A DNA stretch of 64,000 nt from the NCBI RefSeq assembly GCF_900199205.1, contig NZ_OBMJ01000001.1:310001-374000 (forward strand), given 5' to 3'. Positions 44,040-51,840 of the stretch are shown piece after piece. Both the position numbers and the translations under genes were made by a program. Numbering within the stretch: the first letter of the stretch is position 1; each line of letters begins with the position of its first letter. Source of the DNA: Streptomyces sp. 1331.2 (GTDB lineage Bacteria; Actinomycetota; Actinomycetes; Streptomycetales; Streptomycetaceae). Under the pieces are notes generated by a model, which worked only from the letters and a program-made list of their open reading frames with translations, made no database searches and had not been told where the DNA came from.

Positions 44040-44797
44040 GGCCGGGCGACCGGGCGCCGGGGCGGGAGCAGCGGCAGGTGCTCCTCCCGGACGAGGTCGA
44101 ACCGCAGTGCCAGGGAGACGAGTTCCTCGCGCTTGCCGCCGCCCGGCCCCTCCTCGTACGGCTCGCGCAGCCGCAGCTTCGTCTCCACCAGGTAGTCGAT
44201 GTGGTAGTTCACCGCCGAGCGGGTCAGCCCGCGGCAGGAGGGCAGGGCGCGCAGCCGGGCCAGCACCTCGGTCGCGCCGGGGACGGCGGCGGCGGAGGGG
44301 GACCGCAGCCGGGGTTCGCAGAGCGCCAGCAGCACCAGGAAGTACTTGGCGGTCGGGTCGAGGGCGAAGGGGCTGACGGTGTGTTCGCCGTCGGCCCCGC
44401 CCGGCCGGCCGTCCAGGTAGGCGTGCTGGGGGGCGAAGACCTTGAAGGAGGCGGGTTCGCCGAGGGCGGGCAGCAGCACCCGGGAGAGTTCGAACGGCAC
44501 CGGCGCGCCCAGCCGGCCGGGCGCCACCTTGATGTGCTCCCCGGCGCCTTCCAGGTTCTCCACGACGTAGGTGGCGGAGGCGCTGAAGTTGGACAGCCGC
44601 CAGTAGTCCTCGGCCGCGACGACCTCGCCCGCACGGCGGGAGACGCCCTGGTCGGGCAGCGGGATGGGGAGCGGCCGGCCGGGCTCGCCGCGCCCGAACG
44701 GCGCGGCCTCGCCGGGGCCCATCCGCAGCAGGCCGGGTGCCCCGCCGGGCGCCATCTCGGGCCCCGGACCGGGGAGTTGCACGATGACCGTGTCCAC
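44036..44797 (-). CDS. FHA-domain protein with C-terminal winged-helix region
   Basis: A 253-residue cytoplasmic protein. The FHA domain covers about 22-112: FGRG (34-37), GVSRRAGEV with Ser53/Arg54, and LSNFSASATYVVEN, the residues that read phosphothreonine. Residues about 150-212 (KYFLVLLALCEPRLR, GLTRSAVNYHIDYLVETKLRL) look like a winged-helix DNA-binding fold. It is therefore a candidate transcription factor recruited by phosphorylation. GTG 44797 has GGAGGTGG upstream. It is co-translated with the kinase, its probable partner. Confidence 0.82.
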   Translation of the reverse strand: MDTVIVQLPGPGPEMAPGGAPGLLRMGPGEAAPFGRGEPGRPLPIPLPDQGVSRRAGEVVAAEDYWRLSNFSASATYVVENLEGAGEHIKVAPGRLGAPVPFELSRVLLPALGEPASFKVFAPQHAYLDGRPGGADGEHTVSPFALDPTAKYFLVLLALCEPRLRSPSAAAVPGATEVLARLRALPSCRGLTRSAVNYHIDYLVETKLRLREPYEEGPGGGKREELVSLALRFDLVREEHLPLLPPRRPVARP

Positions 44798-45114
44798 GCA
44801 GCCACCTCCGTGGGATCGGGTCGATGGTATCCGCCCGATTCGTCCGGGTGGCACACCGCCACCCGGACGAGTGACGGGGCACCGCCAACCCGGCCGGGCC
44901 GCACCTGAGTTGCCGTCGCGGATGGTGCTGCCGCCCGAACTGATCATCCGTCAGGCAGCGAGTTGGCCGGATGTCGAACAGTCGGCGAATGTTGCAGTAT
45001 GTAGTTGAACGGTCACCATCAGTGTGACGTAACGCACACCATCGGATGTTCACATTGTGTGCAAGACTCATCTCAAGGAGTGAGATCACCTTAATTTCCA
45101 AGGAGGTTCAAATC
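44798..45114. other. Divergent promoter region between FHA gene and secreted-protein gene
   Basis: About 315 bases, less GC-rich from 44935 to 45110. TTGAAC near 45005 and TAACGC near 45030 may be promoter elements. CTCATCTCAAGGAGTGAG near 45068 is a small hairpin. AAGGAGGT ahead of the 45115 start is a complete Shine-Dalgarno sequence. No gene is supported. Confidence 0.4.
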
Positions 45115-45522
45115 ATGCGCACTCGGATCGCAGCTGTGATGATGACGGTGGCAGGGATCACCGGCCTGACGGCCGCCCCGGCCATGGCCGCCACGGCCAC
45201 ATCCGAGCCCGGCACCACGGCCTGCACCACGGTCCTCAACCGCCCCTGCGTCTCGCCGCAGGTCGACGGCGAGGGCATCGTCGGCGTCGCCCAGGTCGCC
45301 GCCGACCCGGCCCAGTTGACGATCGTGCGGGTCGAGGTCCGCACCCAGGCCGCCTGGGGCAGCCCGTGGGAGACCGCCGCCTCGGCCGTCACCGTACGGC
45401 TCGGCTCGGCCAAGGCCGTCACCCCGCGCGTCACCACCACCGACCTGCGGATGATCTGCGCCACCGCCGGCCCGGCTCTGGACACGGCCAAGCAGGTCAC
45501 CACGTGTACCGGCCCCTTCTGA
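45115..45522 (+). CDS. Small secreted protein of unknown function
   Basis: A 135-residue exported protein with signal peptide MRTRIAAVMMTVAGITGLTA to AMA-AT (about residue 25). The mature part has four Cys (ACTTV, RPCVS, MICAT, TTCTG) and a beta-rich pattern (QLTIVRVEVRTQAAWGSPW). No domain is recognised. AAGGAGGT seven bases before the ATG predicts high expression. It is divergent from the FHA-kinase operon, and the less GC-rich region between them may be a shared control point. Confidence 0.75.
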   Translation: MRTRIAAVMMTVAGITGLTAAPAMAATATSEPGTTACTTVLNRPCVSPQVDGEGIVGVAQVAADPAQLTIVRVEVRTQAAWGSPWETAASAVTVRLGSAKAVTPRVTTTDLRMICATAGPALDTAKQVTTCTGPF

Positions 45523-45610
45523 ACCCGCACCACCGGGCGCTGATCAACTGAGCCGCGCACTGAACGGACGAGCCGCGCGCTGAACGACCGAACAGTGGCG
45601 CCTCCCCCAG

Positions 45611-45647
45611 GGTCGGCCGCCGGGACCCCCGTTCCCGGCGGCCGACC
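45611..45647 (+). terminator. Terminator hairpin
   Basis: GGTCGGCCGCCGGGA and TCCCGGCGGCCGACC form a perfect 15-bp stem, about 90 bases after the small secreted-protein stop. It isolates nagB from upstream transcription. Confidence 0.85.
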
Positions 45648-45718
45648 CGACCGCTCCCCAGCCCCTCGGAGCGCCGTTGACCTGGCCCGGGTGGACCTGG
45701 GGCACCTGTTCGCGGCAA

Positions 45719-45750
45719 ACTGGTCTAGACCTCGGAGGTCTAGACCTCAG
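45719..45750. promoter_or_regulatory. Two DasR-type (dre) palindromes ahead of nagB
   Basis: ACTGGTCTAGACCTC (45719-45733) is close to the dre consensus ACTGGTCTAGACCACT. Directly beside it GAGGTCTAGACCTC (45735-45748) is a perfect palindrome with the same core. DasR is the GntR repressor of GlcNAc use and nagB is a known type of target. The sites end about 27 bp before the start codon. Confidence 0.82.
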
Positions 45751-45776
45751 CCTCGCCTCAGAACGGTGGACCCAGT

Positions 45777-46559
45777 ATGGAAATCGTGATCGTCCCTGAC
45801 GCCCCTGCGGCCGGCGAACTCATCGCCGCGGCGATCACCGATCTGCTGACCGACAAGCCGGACGCCCTGCTCGGCGTGGCGACCGGCTCGACCCCGCTGC
45901 CGATCTACCAGGCCCTCGCCGCGCGGGTCCGCGACGGCCGGCTGGACGCCTCCCGGGCCCGGATCTGCCAGCTGGACGAGTACGTCGGCCTGCCCGCCGG
46001 CCACCCGGAGTCCTACCGCTCGGTGGTGCTGCGCGAGGTCGTGGAACCGCTCGGCCTGACCGGGGACTCCTTCCTGGGCCCGGACGGCAACGCGACCGAC
46101 ATCGCCGCCGCGGCCACCGCCTACGACCGCGCACTGGCCGAGGCCGGCGGCGTCGACCTCCAGCTGCTCGGCATCGGCACGGACGGCCACATCGGCTTCA
46201 ACGAGCCCTGCTCCTCGCTCGCCTCCCGGACCCGGATCAAGACCCTGACCCGGCAGACCCGCGAGGACAACGCCCGCTTCTTCGACAGCATCGACGAGGT
46301 CCCGCACCACGTCATCACCCAGGGCATCGGCACCATCCTGGAGGCCCGCCACCTGGTCCTGCTGGCCACCGGCGAGGCCAAGGCCGAGGCCGTCGCCCTC
46401 TCCGTCGAGGGCCCGCTGTCCGCCGCCGTCCCCGCCTCGGCCCTCCAGCTCCACCCGCACGCCACCGTGGTGGTCGACGAGGCCGCCGCCTCCCGCCTCA
46501 AGCTCGCCGACTACTTCCGCGACACCTACGCGGCCAAGCCGACCTGGCAGAAGCTCTGA
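45777..46559 (+). CDS. nagB: Glucosamine-6-phosphate deaminase
   Basis: A 260-residue enzyme that turns glucosamine-6-phosphate into fructose-6-phosphate and ammonia, feeding GlcNAc from chitin or wall turnover into glycolysis. Motifs: LLGVATGSTPLPIYQAL, CQLDEYVGLP, LLGIGTDGHIGFNEPCSSL and HHVITQGIGTILEARHLVLLATG. Length matches the family. Two dre palindromes upstream predict control by DasR. Single gene; the nagA/nagK partners are elsewhere. A bidirectional terminator follows. Confidence 0.96.
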   Translation: MEIVIVPDAPAAGELIAAAITDLLTDKPDALLGVATGSTPLPIYQALAARVRDGRLDASRARICQLDEYVGLPAGHPESYRSVVLREVVEPLGLTGDSFLGPDGNATDIAAAATAYDRALAEAGGVDLQLLGIGTDGHIGFNEPCSSLASRTRIKTLTRQTREDNARFFDSIDEVPHHVITQGIGTILEARHLVLLATGEAKAEAVALSVEGPLSAAVPASALQLHPHATVVVDEAAASRLKLADYFRDTYAAKPTWQKL

Positions 46560-46590
46560 GCGCCCACGAGCTGCCACGGCAGCCGTGACG

Positions 46591-46637
46591 ACCGGGGCGC
46601 CGGTCCACCGAGGAGGTCGGTGGGCCGGCGCCCCGGT
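46591..46637. terminator. Bidirectional terminator between convergent genes
   Basis: ACCGGGGCGCCGGTCCACCGA pairs with its complement at 46617-46637 (one mismatch) around a five-base loop. It lies between nagB and the converging aminotransferase gene and can serve both. Confidence 0.85.
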
Positions 46638-46685
46638 GTTCGGGCACCACGGTCGGCTGCGTCCACCAGCCGGCGGTCCGGCGGG

Positions 46686-47816
46686 TCAGCGCTTGCGGAG
46701 CCAGTCGGCGAGCGCGTCCAGGGCCGGGGCCGGGTCGCGGCGGCCGACGCCGATCCGGAAGCGGTCGGTCGGGGTGGGGGTCAGCTCGGACCGGAAGATG
46801 CTCGCGGGCAGCAGGAGGACCCCCGCCTGTTCGATCAGCGCCGTGCAGAACTCCTCCACGCCGTCCGCCCCGAGGTAGCGCGGGTAGGCGACGCAGCCGC
46901 CCTCCGGGGCGCGCCACTCGAAGAGGTCGGCGAACTCGGCGAAGAAGGCGTCGAACTGCGGCAGGTTCTCCGCGATGATGCCGCGGTTGCGCTCCAGGAT
47001 CCGCTCCCGGGCGGTGATCGCGATCCGGGCCAGCACCTCGCTCGGCGCCGAGTTGCAGATCGTGGCGTAGTGCTTGGCCCGCTCCAGCCGGGAGCGCAAC
47101 TCCCGGTCTCGGCAAGCGATCCAGCCGATCCGCAGGCCGGGAAGGCCGAGCGACTTGGAGGTGACGTTGAGCGAGAGGGCGCGTTCGGAGAGGTCGGCCG
47201 CCTGCGGCAGGGTGCGGGCCGGGTCGCGTTCCAGGCCGCGGTAGACCTCGTCCGAGAACAGCCGGATGCCGCGCTCGTCGCAGAGTTCGGCGAGCCGGAC
47301 GAAGTCGGCGGCGTCGATCACCGCGCCGGTCGGGTTGTTGGGGAAGTTGACCGACAGCACCTTGGTGTTCGGGCGCAGCGCCGCCTCGACCGCGTCGAGG
47401 TCGAGCGCCCAGTCCCGCCGCTCGTCGAGGGCGACGCCGGTGACCTCGCACAGGGAGAGCGGGATGGTCTCGGCGGACTGGTAGTTCGGGGTCAGCACGA
47501 CCGCGTGGTCGCCCGGTTCGAGCAGCACCCGCATGGCGAGGTCGATCCCCTCCTGGGCGCCGCCGAAGCAGATCACGTCGTCCGCGTCGATCCGCTCGTA
47601 CATCCCGGCGATCGCCCGGCGCAGCCCGGGGTCGCCGAAGGTCTCGGTGTAGCCGAGGGCGAGGGTGTCCCAGGCCTCGCGGTCCTCGGGGCCGGCCAGG
47701 GCGAGCAGTTCGGCCATGGTCATGGTCTGCGCGTCGGAGGCGGTGAGGTGGTGGCGGGCGGTGAACTCCCAGCGCGAGAAGTGGGTTTCGAGCCGGAAGT
47801 CGGGGAGCTGGGGCAT
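46686..47816 (-). CDS. Fold-type I PLP-dependent aminotransferase
   Basis: A 376-residue aminotransferase of the aspartate/alanine class: TETFGDPGLRRAIAGMY, CFGGAQEGIDLAMRVLLEPGDHAVV, SVNFPNNPTGAV, DEVYRGLE and the PLP-lysine region LNVTSKSLGLPGLRIGW, with the C-terminal Arg region TDRFRIGVGR. It starts five bases after the stop of the YheO-type regulator gene, so the two form an operon. The substrate amino acid is unknown; its regulator may sense it. Confidence 0.92.
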   Translation of the reverse strand: MPQLPDFRLETHFSRWEFTARHHLTASDAQTMTMAELLALAGPEDREAWDTLALGYTETFGDPGLRRAIAGMYERIDADDVICFGGAQEGIDLAMRVLLEPGDHAVVLTPNYQSAETIPLSLCEVTGVALDERRDWALDLDAVEAALRPNTKVLSVNFPNNPTGAVIDAADFVRLAELCDERGIRLFSDEVYRGLERDPARTLPQAADLSERALSLNVTSKSLGLPGLRIGWIACRDRELRSRLERAKHYATICNSAPSEVLARIAITARERILERNRGIIAENLPQFDAFFAEFADLFEWRAPEGGCVAYPRYLGADGVEEFCTALIEQAGVLLLPASIFRSELTPTPTDRFRIGVGRRDPAPALDALADWLRKR

Positions 47817-47821
47817 GGGGG

Positions 47822-48586
47822 CTATTCCTTCCTGTCCTTCCTGGGACCTGCGGAGCCTGCCGGACCTGCGGAGCCTGCCGGACGTGCGGAGCCTGCGGGG
47901 CTTGCGGGGCTTGCGGGGCCCGCGGCGAGCGCGGGGCCGGCGGGGTGCTTGACCTCGGCGAGCAGGCTGTAGGCGGTGGAGCGGGAGATCCGCAGTGCGG
48001 TGGCGACGGCGGGCACGGCGCGGCGGACGGCGAACACCCCGGCCTCGTCCAGTTCGCGCAGCACGGCGAGCCGGTCCTCGCGGGTGAAGCGCTCCAGCGG
48101 GCGGCCCTGCGCGCGGACGTGGCCGCCGATGACGTCGTTCATCCGCTCCGTCCAGTCGCGTTCGAAGAGCGGTTCGGGGCGCGGAGCGGTGGGGGCGGCG
48201 AAGCCGGCCAGCAGGGCGGCGGCCTGTTCCAACGGCCCGCGGTCGAGGTTGACGCAGAGCACCGCCGCGGGCCGGTCGGCGTCGTCGCGCAGCACGGCGC
48301 TGACCGAGGAGAGCCGGCGCCCGTGGGGCAGCAGCTTCTCGTACGGGCCGTAGACGTCGGGGGCGGAGGGGTCGATCTCGTCCAGTTCGCCGAGCAGCGA
48401 CGGGTCGCCGGGGGCCCGGGGGGTCATCGGGTTCCAGATGGCCAGCACCCGGTCGGTGGTGGGGTCGTGCAGCACCACCTCGGCGTAGGGGCCGAGCAGC
48501 AGGGCCACCGCGCGGCAGACCGGGGAGAAGGTCCGCACCCGTGGGTCGGGGGCGTCCGAAGGCGGGGCGGGGGTGTCCGGAGGCAT
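47822..48586 (-). CDS. YheO/DauR-type regulator (PAS-like domain + HTH)
   Basis: A 254-residue regulator. The N-terminal sensor has the YheO pattern (CRAVALLLGPYAEVVLHDPTTDRVLAIWNPMT, LSSVSAVLRDDADRPAAVLCVNLD). The C-terminal HTH is RLAVLRELDEAGVFAVRRAVPAVATALRISRSTAYSLL. DauR of this family controls D-arginine catabolism. The last 35 residues are a Gly/Ser/Ala/Pro tail encoded by tandem repeats, an addition unusual for the family. The aminotransferase downstream is the likely target. Confidence 0.87.
   Translation of the reverse strand: MPPDTPAPPSDAPDPRVRTFSPVCRAVALLLGPYAEVVLHDPTTDRVLAIWNPMTPRAPGDPSLLGELDEIDPSAPDVYGPYEKLLPHGRRLSSVSAVLRDDADRPAAVLCVNLDRGPLEQAAALLAGFAAPTAPRPEPLFERDWTERMNDVIGGHVRAQGRPLERFTREDRLAVLRELDEAGVFAVRRAVPAVATALRISRSTAYSLLAEVKHPAGPALAAGPASPASPAGSARPAGSAGPAGSAGPRKDRKE
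47844..47924. repeat. 18-bp and 9-bp tandem repeats inside the regulator 3' end
   Basis: GGACCTGCGGAGCCTGCC occurs twice exactly (47844-47879), once with changes (47880-47897), then GGGCTTGCG twice and GGGCCCGCG once. The array is in frame and encodes the GSAGPA-type tail of the YheO-type protein. Confidence 0.85.
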
Positions 48587-48754
48587 GCCTGGACTGTACG
48601 TCCGGCTCGGACGTTTCGTCCAGCACCGCCGACGGGAGAGGCCCCGCCGGAACGTCTCGGGTTCCGGCGGGGCCTCGGCGCGCCGCCCGTCCTCGGTGTG
48701 CTCATGTTCGGCGCGCTCGTCCTCGGCGCGCTCGTCCTCGGGACGGTCGGGCGG

Positions 48755-50404
48755 CTACGTGCAGGTGATGATCAGCCCCAGGACGGAGGAGCAGCTGCGG
48801 GTGTCCTTGCTGGTGGCCGGCGAGGGGTCGGCGGGCACCCCGGCGGTGCGGGCCACGGTGACGTCCCAGCTGCGGACCAGGGAGAGCAGGCCGACGTTGA
48901 TCGAGAAGTGCCGGGTGGTGCTCGCACCCTTGGCGAGCGGTGCGGCCAGCGTGCAGGTGAGCTTGCCGGCGGCGATCGAGCAGTCGGTGGAGGTGGCGGT
49001 CAGCCCGCTGGGCAGGGCCGCGGCGACGGTGGCCGAGGTCAGTTGGTCAGGGCCCTGGTTGGTGAGGGTGACCGTGTAGTCGACGCGGCTCGCGAGCAGC
49101 TGGGTGACCGGGGTCGCGGTGAGCGCGACGGCCAGGTGGGCGCTCGGCGCCGTGTAGGTGAAGCGGTCTGCGGCGACGGCCGCGCTGGTACCGCCCGGCG
49201 TGGTGACCCGGACGTCCACCGCTCCGGTCACGGTGGTGGCGGGCGCGGTGGCGGTGCAGCTGGTCCTGGTGCAGCTGAACGCGGTGGCGGGGCCGGCCGC
49301 GCCGAAGGTCACGGCGGTGGCGCCGTTGAGGTCGGTCCCGGTGACCGTCACCGTGGTGCCGCCCGCCCCGGAGCCGCCGTTCGGGCTGACCGCGGTCACG
49401 GCCGGCACCGGCAGCGGGAAGTTCAGTACCTGGACGGCGCCGCCGGTGAAGTCCGCGAGGTAGCCGTGCCGCCCGTCGGCGGTCAGCGCCAGGGTGTACG
49501 GGCTCGCGCCCACCGGGACGGTGGCGGTGACGGTCCGACTCGCGGTGTCCACGACGCTCAGCGTGTTGTCGGCGTAGTTGGACACGTACGCGGCGGTGCC
49601 GTCCGGGGCCACCGTGACGGCGTACGGACCGGAGCCGACCGGGACGGTGCCGAGGACCGCGTTCGCGGCGGTGTCGATCACGGCGGCGGTGCTGTCGTCG
49701 GCGTCGGCCGCCCAGAGACTGCCGCCGTCCGGGCTGAGCGCGAGGCCGAAGGCGCTGTGGCCGACGGGAACCGTGGCGGCCACCGCGCCGCCCACGGTGT
49801 CGATCACGTTCACCGCCTTGTCGCCGGAGGCCGCCACGTACAGCCGCCTGCCGTCCGGCGAGACGGCCAGGCCGTGCGGCTCGGCGCCGACCGGGACGGT
49901 CGCGGTCACCGCGTTGGACGAGGTGTCCAGCACGCTCACGGTGTTGGCGGCGGCGTTGCTCACGTAGGCGCGCGAGCCGTCCGGCGAGAGGACGAGGCCC
50001 CAGGGCTGGGAGCCGACCGGGACGGTCGCGGTGACGGTGTCGGTCGCGGTGTCCACGACGCTGACCGTGTTGTCCAGGTGGTGCGTCAGGTAGGCGCGGT
50101 GCCCGTCGGGCGAGAGGGCGACCGCGTACGAGCCGGTGCCGGCGGTGAAGCTGCCGGTGACGGTGTTGCTCGCGGTGTCCACGACGCTGACGGTGCCGCT
50201 GCTCTGGCTGGTCACGTAGGCGCGGCCGCCGTCCGGCGCCAGGGCCACGCCCGCCGGGTAGGGCGCCACCGGCACCTGGGCCGTGACGGTCGGCGGCGGC
50301 GCGGCGGCCGCGGCGGTGGCCGGCTGGGACAGCAGTGCGGCCGTGGCCGCGGTTATCGCGGTCACGGCCGTCACGGTGCGACGGGGTGCTCGGCGTGTTC
50401 TCAC
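48755..50404 (-). CDS. Secreted YVTN beta-propeller protein with IPT and DUF11-like domains
   Basis: A 549-residue exported protein. A signal peptide (1-35) is followed by about seven repeats of 42 residues of the YVTN type (GVALAPDGGRAYVTSQSSGTVSVVDTAS and variants), forming one propeller. An IPT/TIG module follows (VTAVSPNGGSGAGGTTVTVTG), then a DUF11-like repeat (VDYTVTLTNQGPDQLTSATV) and a Cys-containing end. It is a cell-surface binding protein in style; the ligand is unknown. GTG start at 50404. Repeat similarity at DNA level could allow blade gain or loss. Confidence 0.88.
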   Translation of the reverse strand: MRTRRAPRRTVTAVTAITAATAALLSQPATAAAAAPPPTVTAQVPVAPYPAGVALAPDGGRAYVTSQSSGTVSVVDTASNTVTGSFTAGTGSYAVALSPDGHRAYLTHHLDNTVSVVDTATDTVTATVPVGSQPWGLVLSPDGSRAYVSNAAANTVSVLDTSSNAVTATVPVGAEPHGLAVSPDGRRLYVAASGDKAVNVIDTVGGAVAATVPVGHSAFGLALSPDGGSLWAADADDSTAAVIDTAANAVLGTVPVGSGPYAVTVAPDGTAAYVSNYADNTLSVVDTASRTVTATVPVGASPYTLALTADGRHGYLADFTGGAVQVLNFPLPVPAVTAVSPNGGSGAGGTTVTVTGTDLNGATAVTFGAAGPATAFSCTRTSCTATAPATTVTGAVDVRVTTPGGTSAAVAADRFTYTAPSAHLAVALTATPVTQLLASRVDYTVTLTNQGPDQLTSATVAAALPSGLTATSTDCSIAAGKLTCTLAAPLAKGASTTRHFSINVGLLSLVRSWDVTVARTAGVPADPSPATSKDTRSCSSVLGLIITCT

Positions 50405-50591
50405 GGATCTCTCCAGCGGGGACGTCGGTACGTCGGGGGTCGGCCGTACGGGCTCAGAGCCGGGGGAAGCGTAGAAGCCTGCCTGACCAGCCGTCAGGAG
50501 CTGACCGTTAATGTCGCCAACTGTTCAGATTCGACCGATTCGCCGTGACGGCCTTCCCCTCGCATCGAGCCGGGCCGGGCCGGGCCGGGCC

Positions 50592-50690
50592 GGCCAGTAC
50601 GTCTCCGTTCGCACCGAACTGCCCGACGGCGCCGCCCGGCAGATCCGCCAGTAGCTCAGCCCCGGCCCGGCTCCCGCGCGCCGTGGAACT
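50592..50690 (+). pseudogene. hmp: Short remnant of a flavohemoprotein gene
   Basis: Twenty codons read GQYVSVRTELPDG then AARQIRQ and a stop at 50652-50654. This matches the FAD-binding stretch of bacterial flavohemoproteins, where PGQYVSV...ELPDGARQIRQYSLS is conserved. Further scraps (LSPGPA, APWNFRR) follow in shifted frames. It is preceded by a GGGCC-repeat tract (about 50571-50593). Nothing else of the gene is left. Confidence 0.5.
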
Positions 50691-50710
50691 TCCGCCGGTG
50701 ACAGTGGACT

Positions 50711-51538
50711 TCAGGAAGGCCTGAGCTCCAGGGTGCAGCACTTGGCCCCGCCGCCGCCCTTCAGCAGCTCGGAGACGTCCACCGGGATCGGCTGGTAGCC
50801 GTGCTCGACCAGCCGGCCCGCCAGGTTCTTGGCCGTCTCCGGGAGCAGCACCCGCCGGCCGTCCGAGACCGCGTTGAGCCCGAACACCTCGGCGTCGGCG
50901 CGGTCGGCGAGGATCGCGTCGGGGTAGAGCCGCCGCAGCAGGGCCCGGCTGTCGGCGTCGAAGGCCTCCGGGTAGTACATGACGTGGTCGTCGGCGAGGA
51001 CGGCCAGCGCAGTGTCCAGGTGGTAGAAGCGCGGGTCGACCAGGGTCAGGCTGACCACCGGAACACCGAACAGCTCGCCCGCCTCGGCGTGCGCGGCGCG
51101 GGAGGTGCGGAAGCCCGTCCCGGCGAGCACCCGGCGACCCACCACCAGGTGGTCGCCCTCGCCCTCGTTCACGTGGCCCGCACGGCGCACCTCCCGGTAG
51201 CCGCGCTCGCGGAACCAGGCCTGGTAGGCATCCGACTCGGCCGCCCGCTCCGGATAGCGGAAGGTCGCCACCAGGGCCCGGCCGTCCAGCACGGTCGCGC
51301 CGTTGGCGGCGTAGACCATGTCGGGCAGGCCGGGCACCGGGTCGATCAGCTCGACGGTGTGGCCGAGACGGCGGTAGGTGCGGTGGAGCCGCTCCCACTG
51401 GCGCAGGGCCAGGGCGGTGTCGGTGGGCTGGGCCGGGTCCATCCACGGGTTGATCGCGTAGTCCACCGTGAAGTGCGTCGGCCGGCACATCAGGTAGCGC
51501 CGCGGCGTGGCGGTGCGCTCCGGGGTCTGCGGGGGCAT
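50711..51538 (-). CDS. Dimethylargininase (DDAH)-like amidinohydrolase
   Basis: A 275-residue enzyme of the guanidino-group-modifying fold: YLMCRPTHFTVDYAINPWMD at the start, MVYAANGATVLDG, GEGDHLVVGRRVLAG, a catalytic His in DPRFYHLDTAL, and the nucleophilic Cys in GGAKCCTLELRP. It should hydrolyse dimethylarginine or a related compound to citrulline and amine. In streptomycetes it often pairs with ornithine aminotransferase, absent here. A 17-bp tandem repeat lies upstream of its start. Confidence 0.9.
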   Translation of the reverse strand: MPPQTPERTATPRRYLMCRPTHFTVDYAINPWMDPAQPTDTALALRQWERLHRTYRRLGHTVELIDPVPGLPDMVYAANGATVLDGRALVATFRYPERAAESDAYQAWFRERGYREVRRAGHVNEGEGDHLVVGRRVLAGTGFRTSRAAHAEAGELFGVPVVSLTLVDPRFYHLDTALAVLADDHVMYYPEAFDADSRALLRRLYPDAILADRADAEVFGLNAVSDGRRVLLPETAKNLAGRLVEHGYQPIPVDVSELLKGGGGAKCCTLELRPS

Positions 51539-51600
51539 GGCTCGTCCGTCCTTGGATCGCGGGGAGTTCGGGGTCGTCCGGGTCGTCGTCCCGGTCTTCC

Positions 51601-51663
51601 GGTCGTACGGGGCTTACGGTCGTACGGGGCTTACGGTCCTACGGGGCTTACGGGTCTTACGGG
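51601..51663. repeat. 17-bp tandem repeat upstream of the DDAH-like gene
   Basis: GGTCGTACGGGGCTTAC occurs at 51601-51617 and 51618-51634, then GGTCCTACGGGGCTTAC (51635-51651) and a shortened copy. The array is about 60-125 bp upstream of the DDAH-like start. The rest of 51664-51840 is Pro/Arg-coding in character with no supported gene. Confidence 0.85.
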
Positions 51664-51840
51664 GTGCCGTCGCTGCGGCCCCCGCTCCGTCCCCCAGGCG
51701 GCTGCCCCGGCTCGACCGTTCGCACACCCGCGCGGGCGCCCCCGCTGGGCGCACGCCCCCGCGCACCCGGCGCGAGCCCCGGCGCACATGCGTTCGGCGG
51801 CTGCCTCCCTACCCGGGGCCGGCACCCGAGGACGGGCCCG

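Noticed and set aside
47822..48626. Extension of the aminotransferase gene upstream through the regulator in another frame
   Set aside because: The regulator frame has clear YheO and HTH motifs and the aminotransferase has its own ribosome site and start at 47816.
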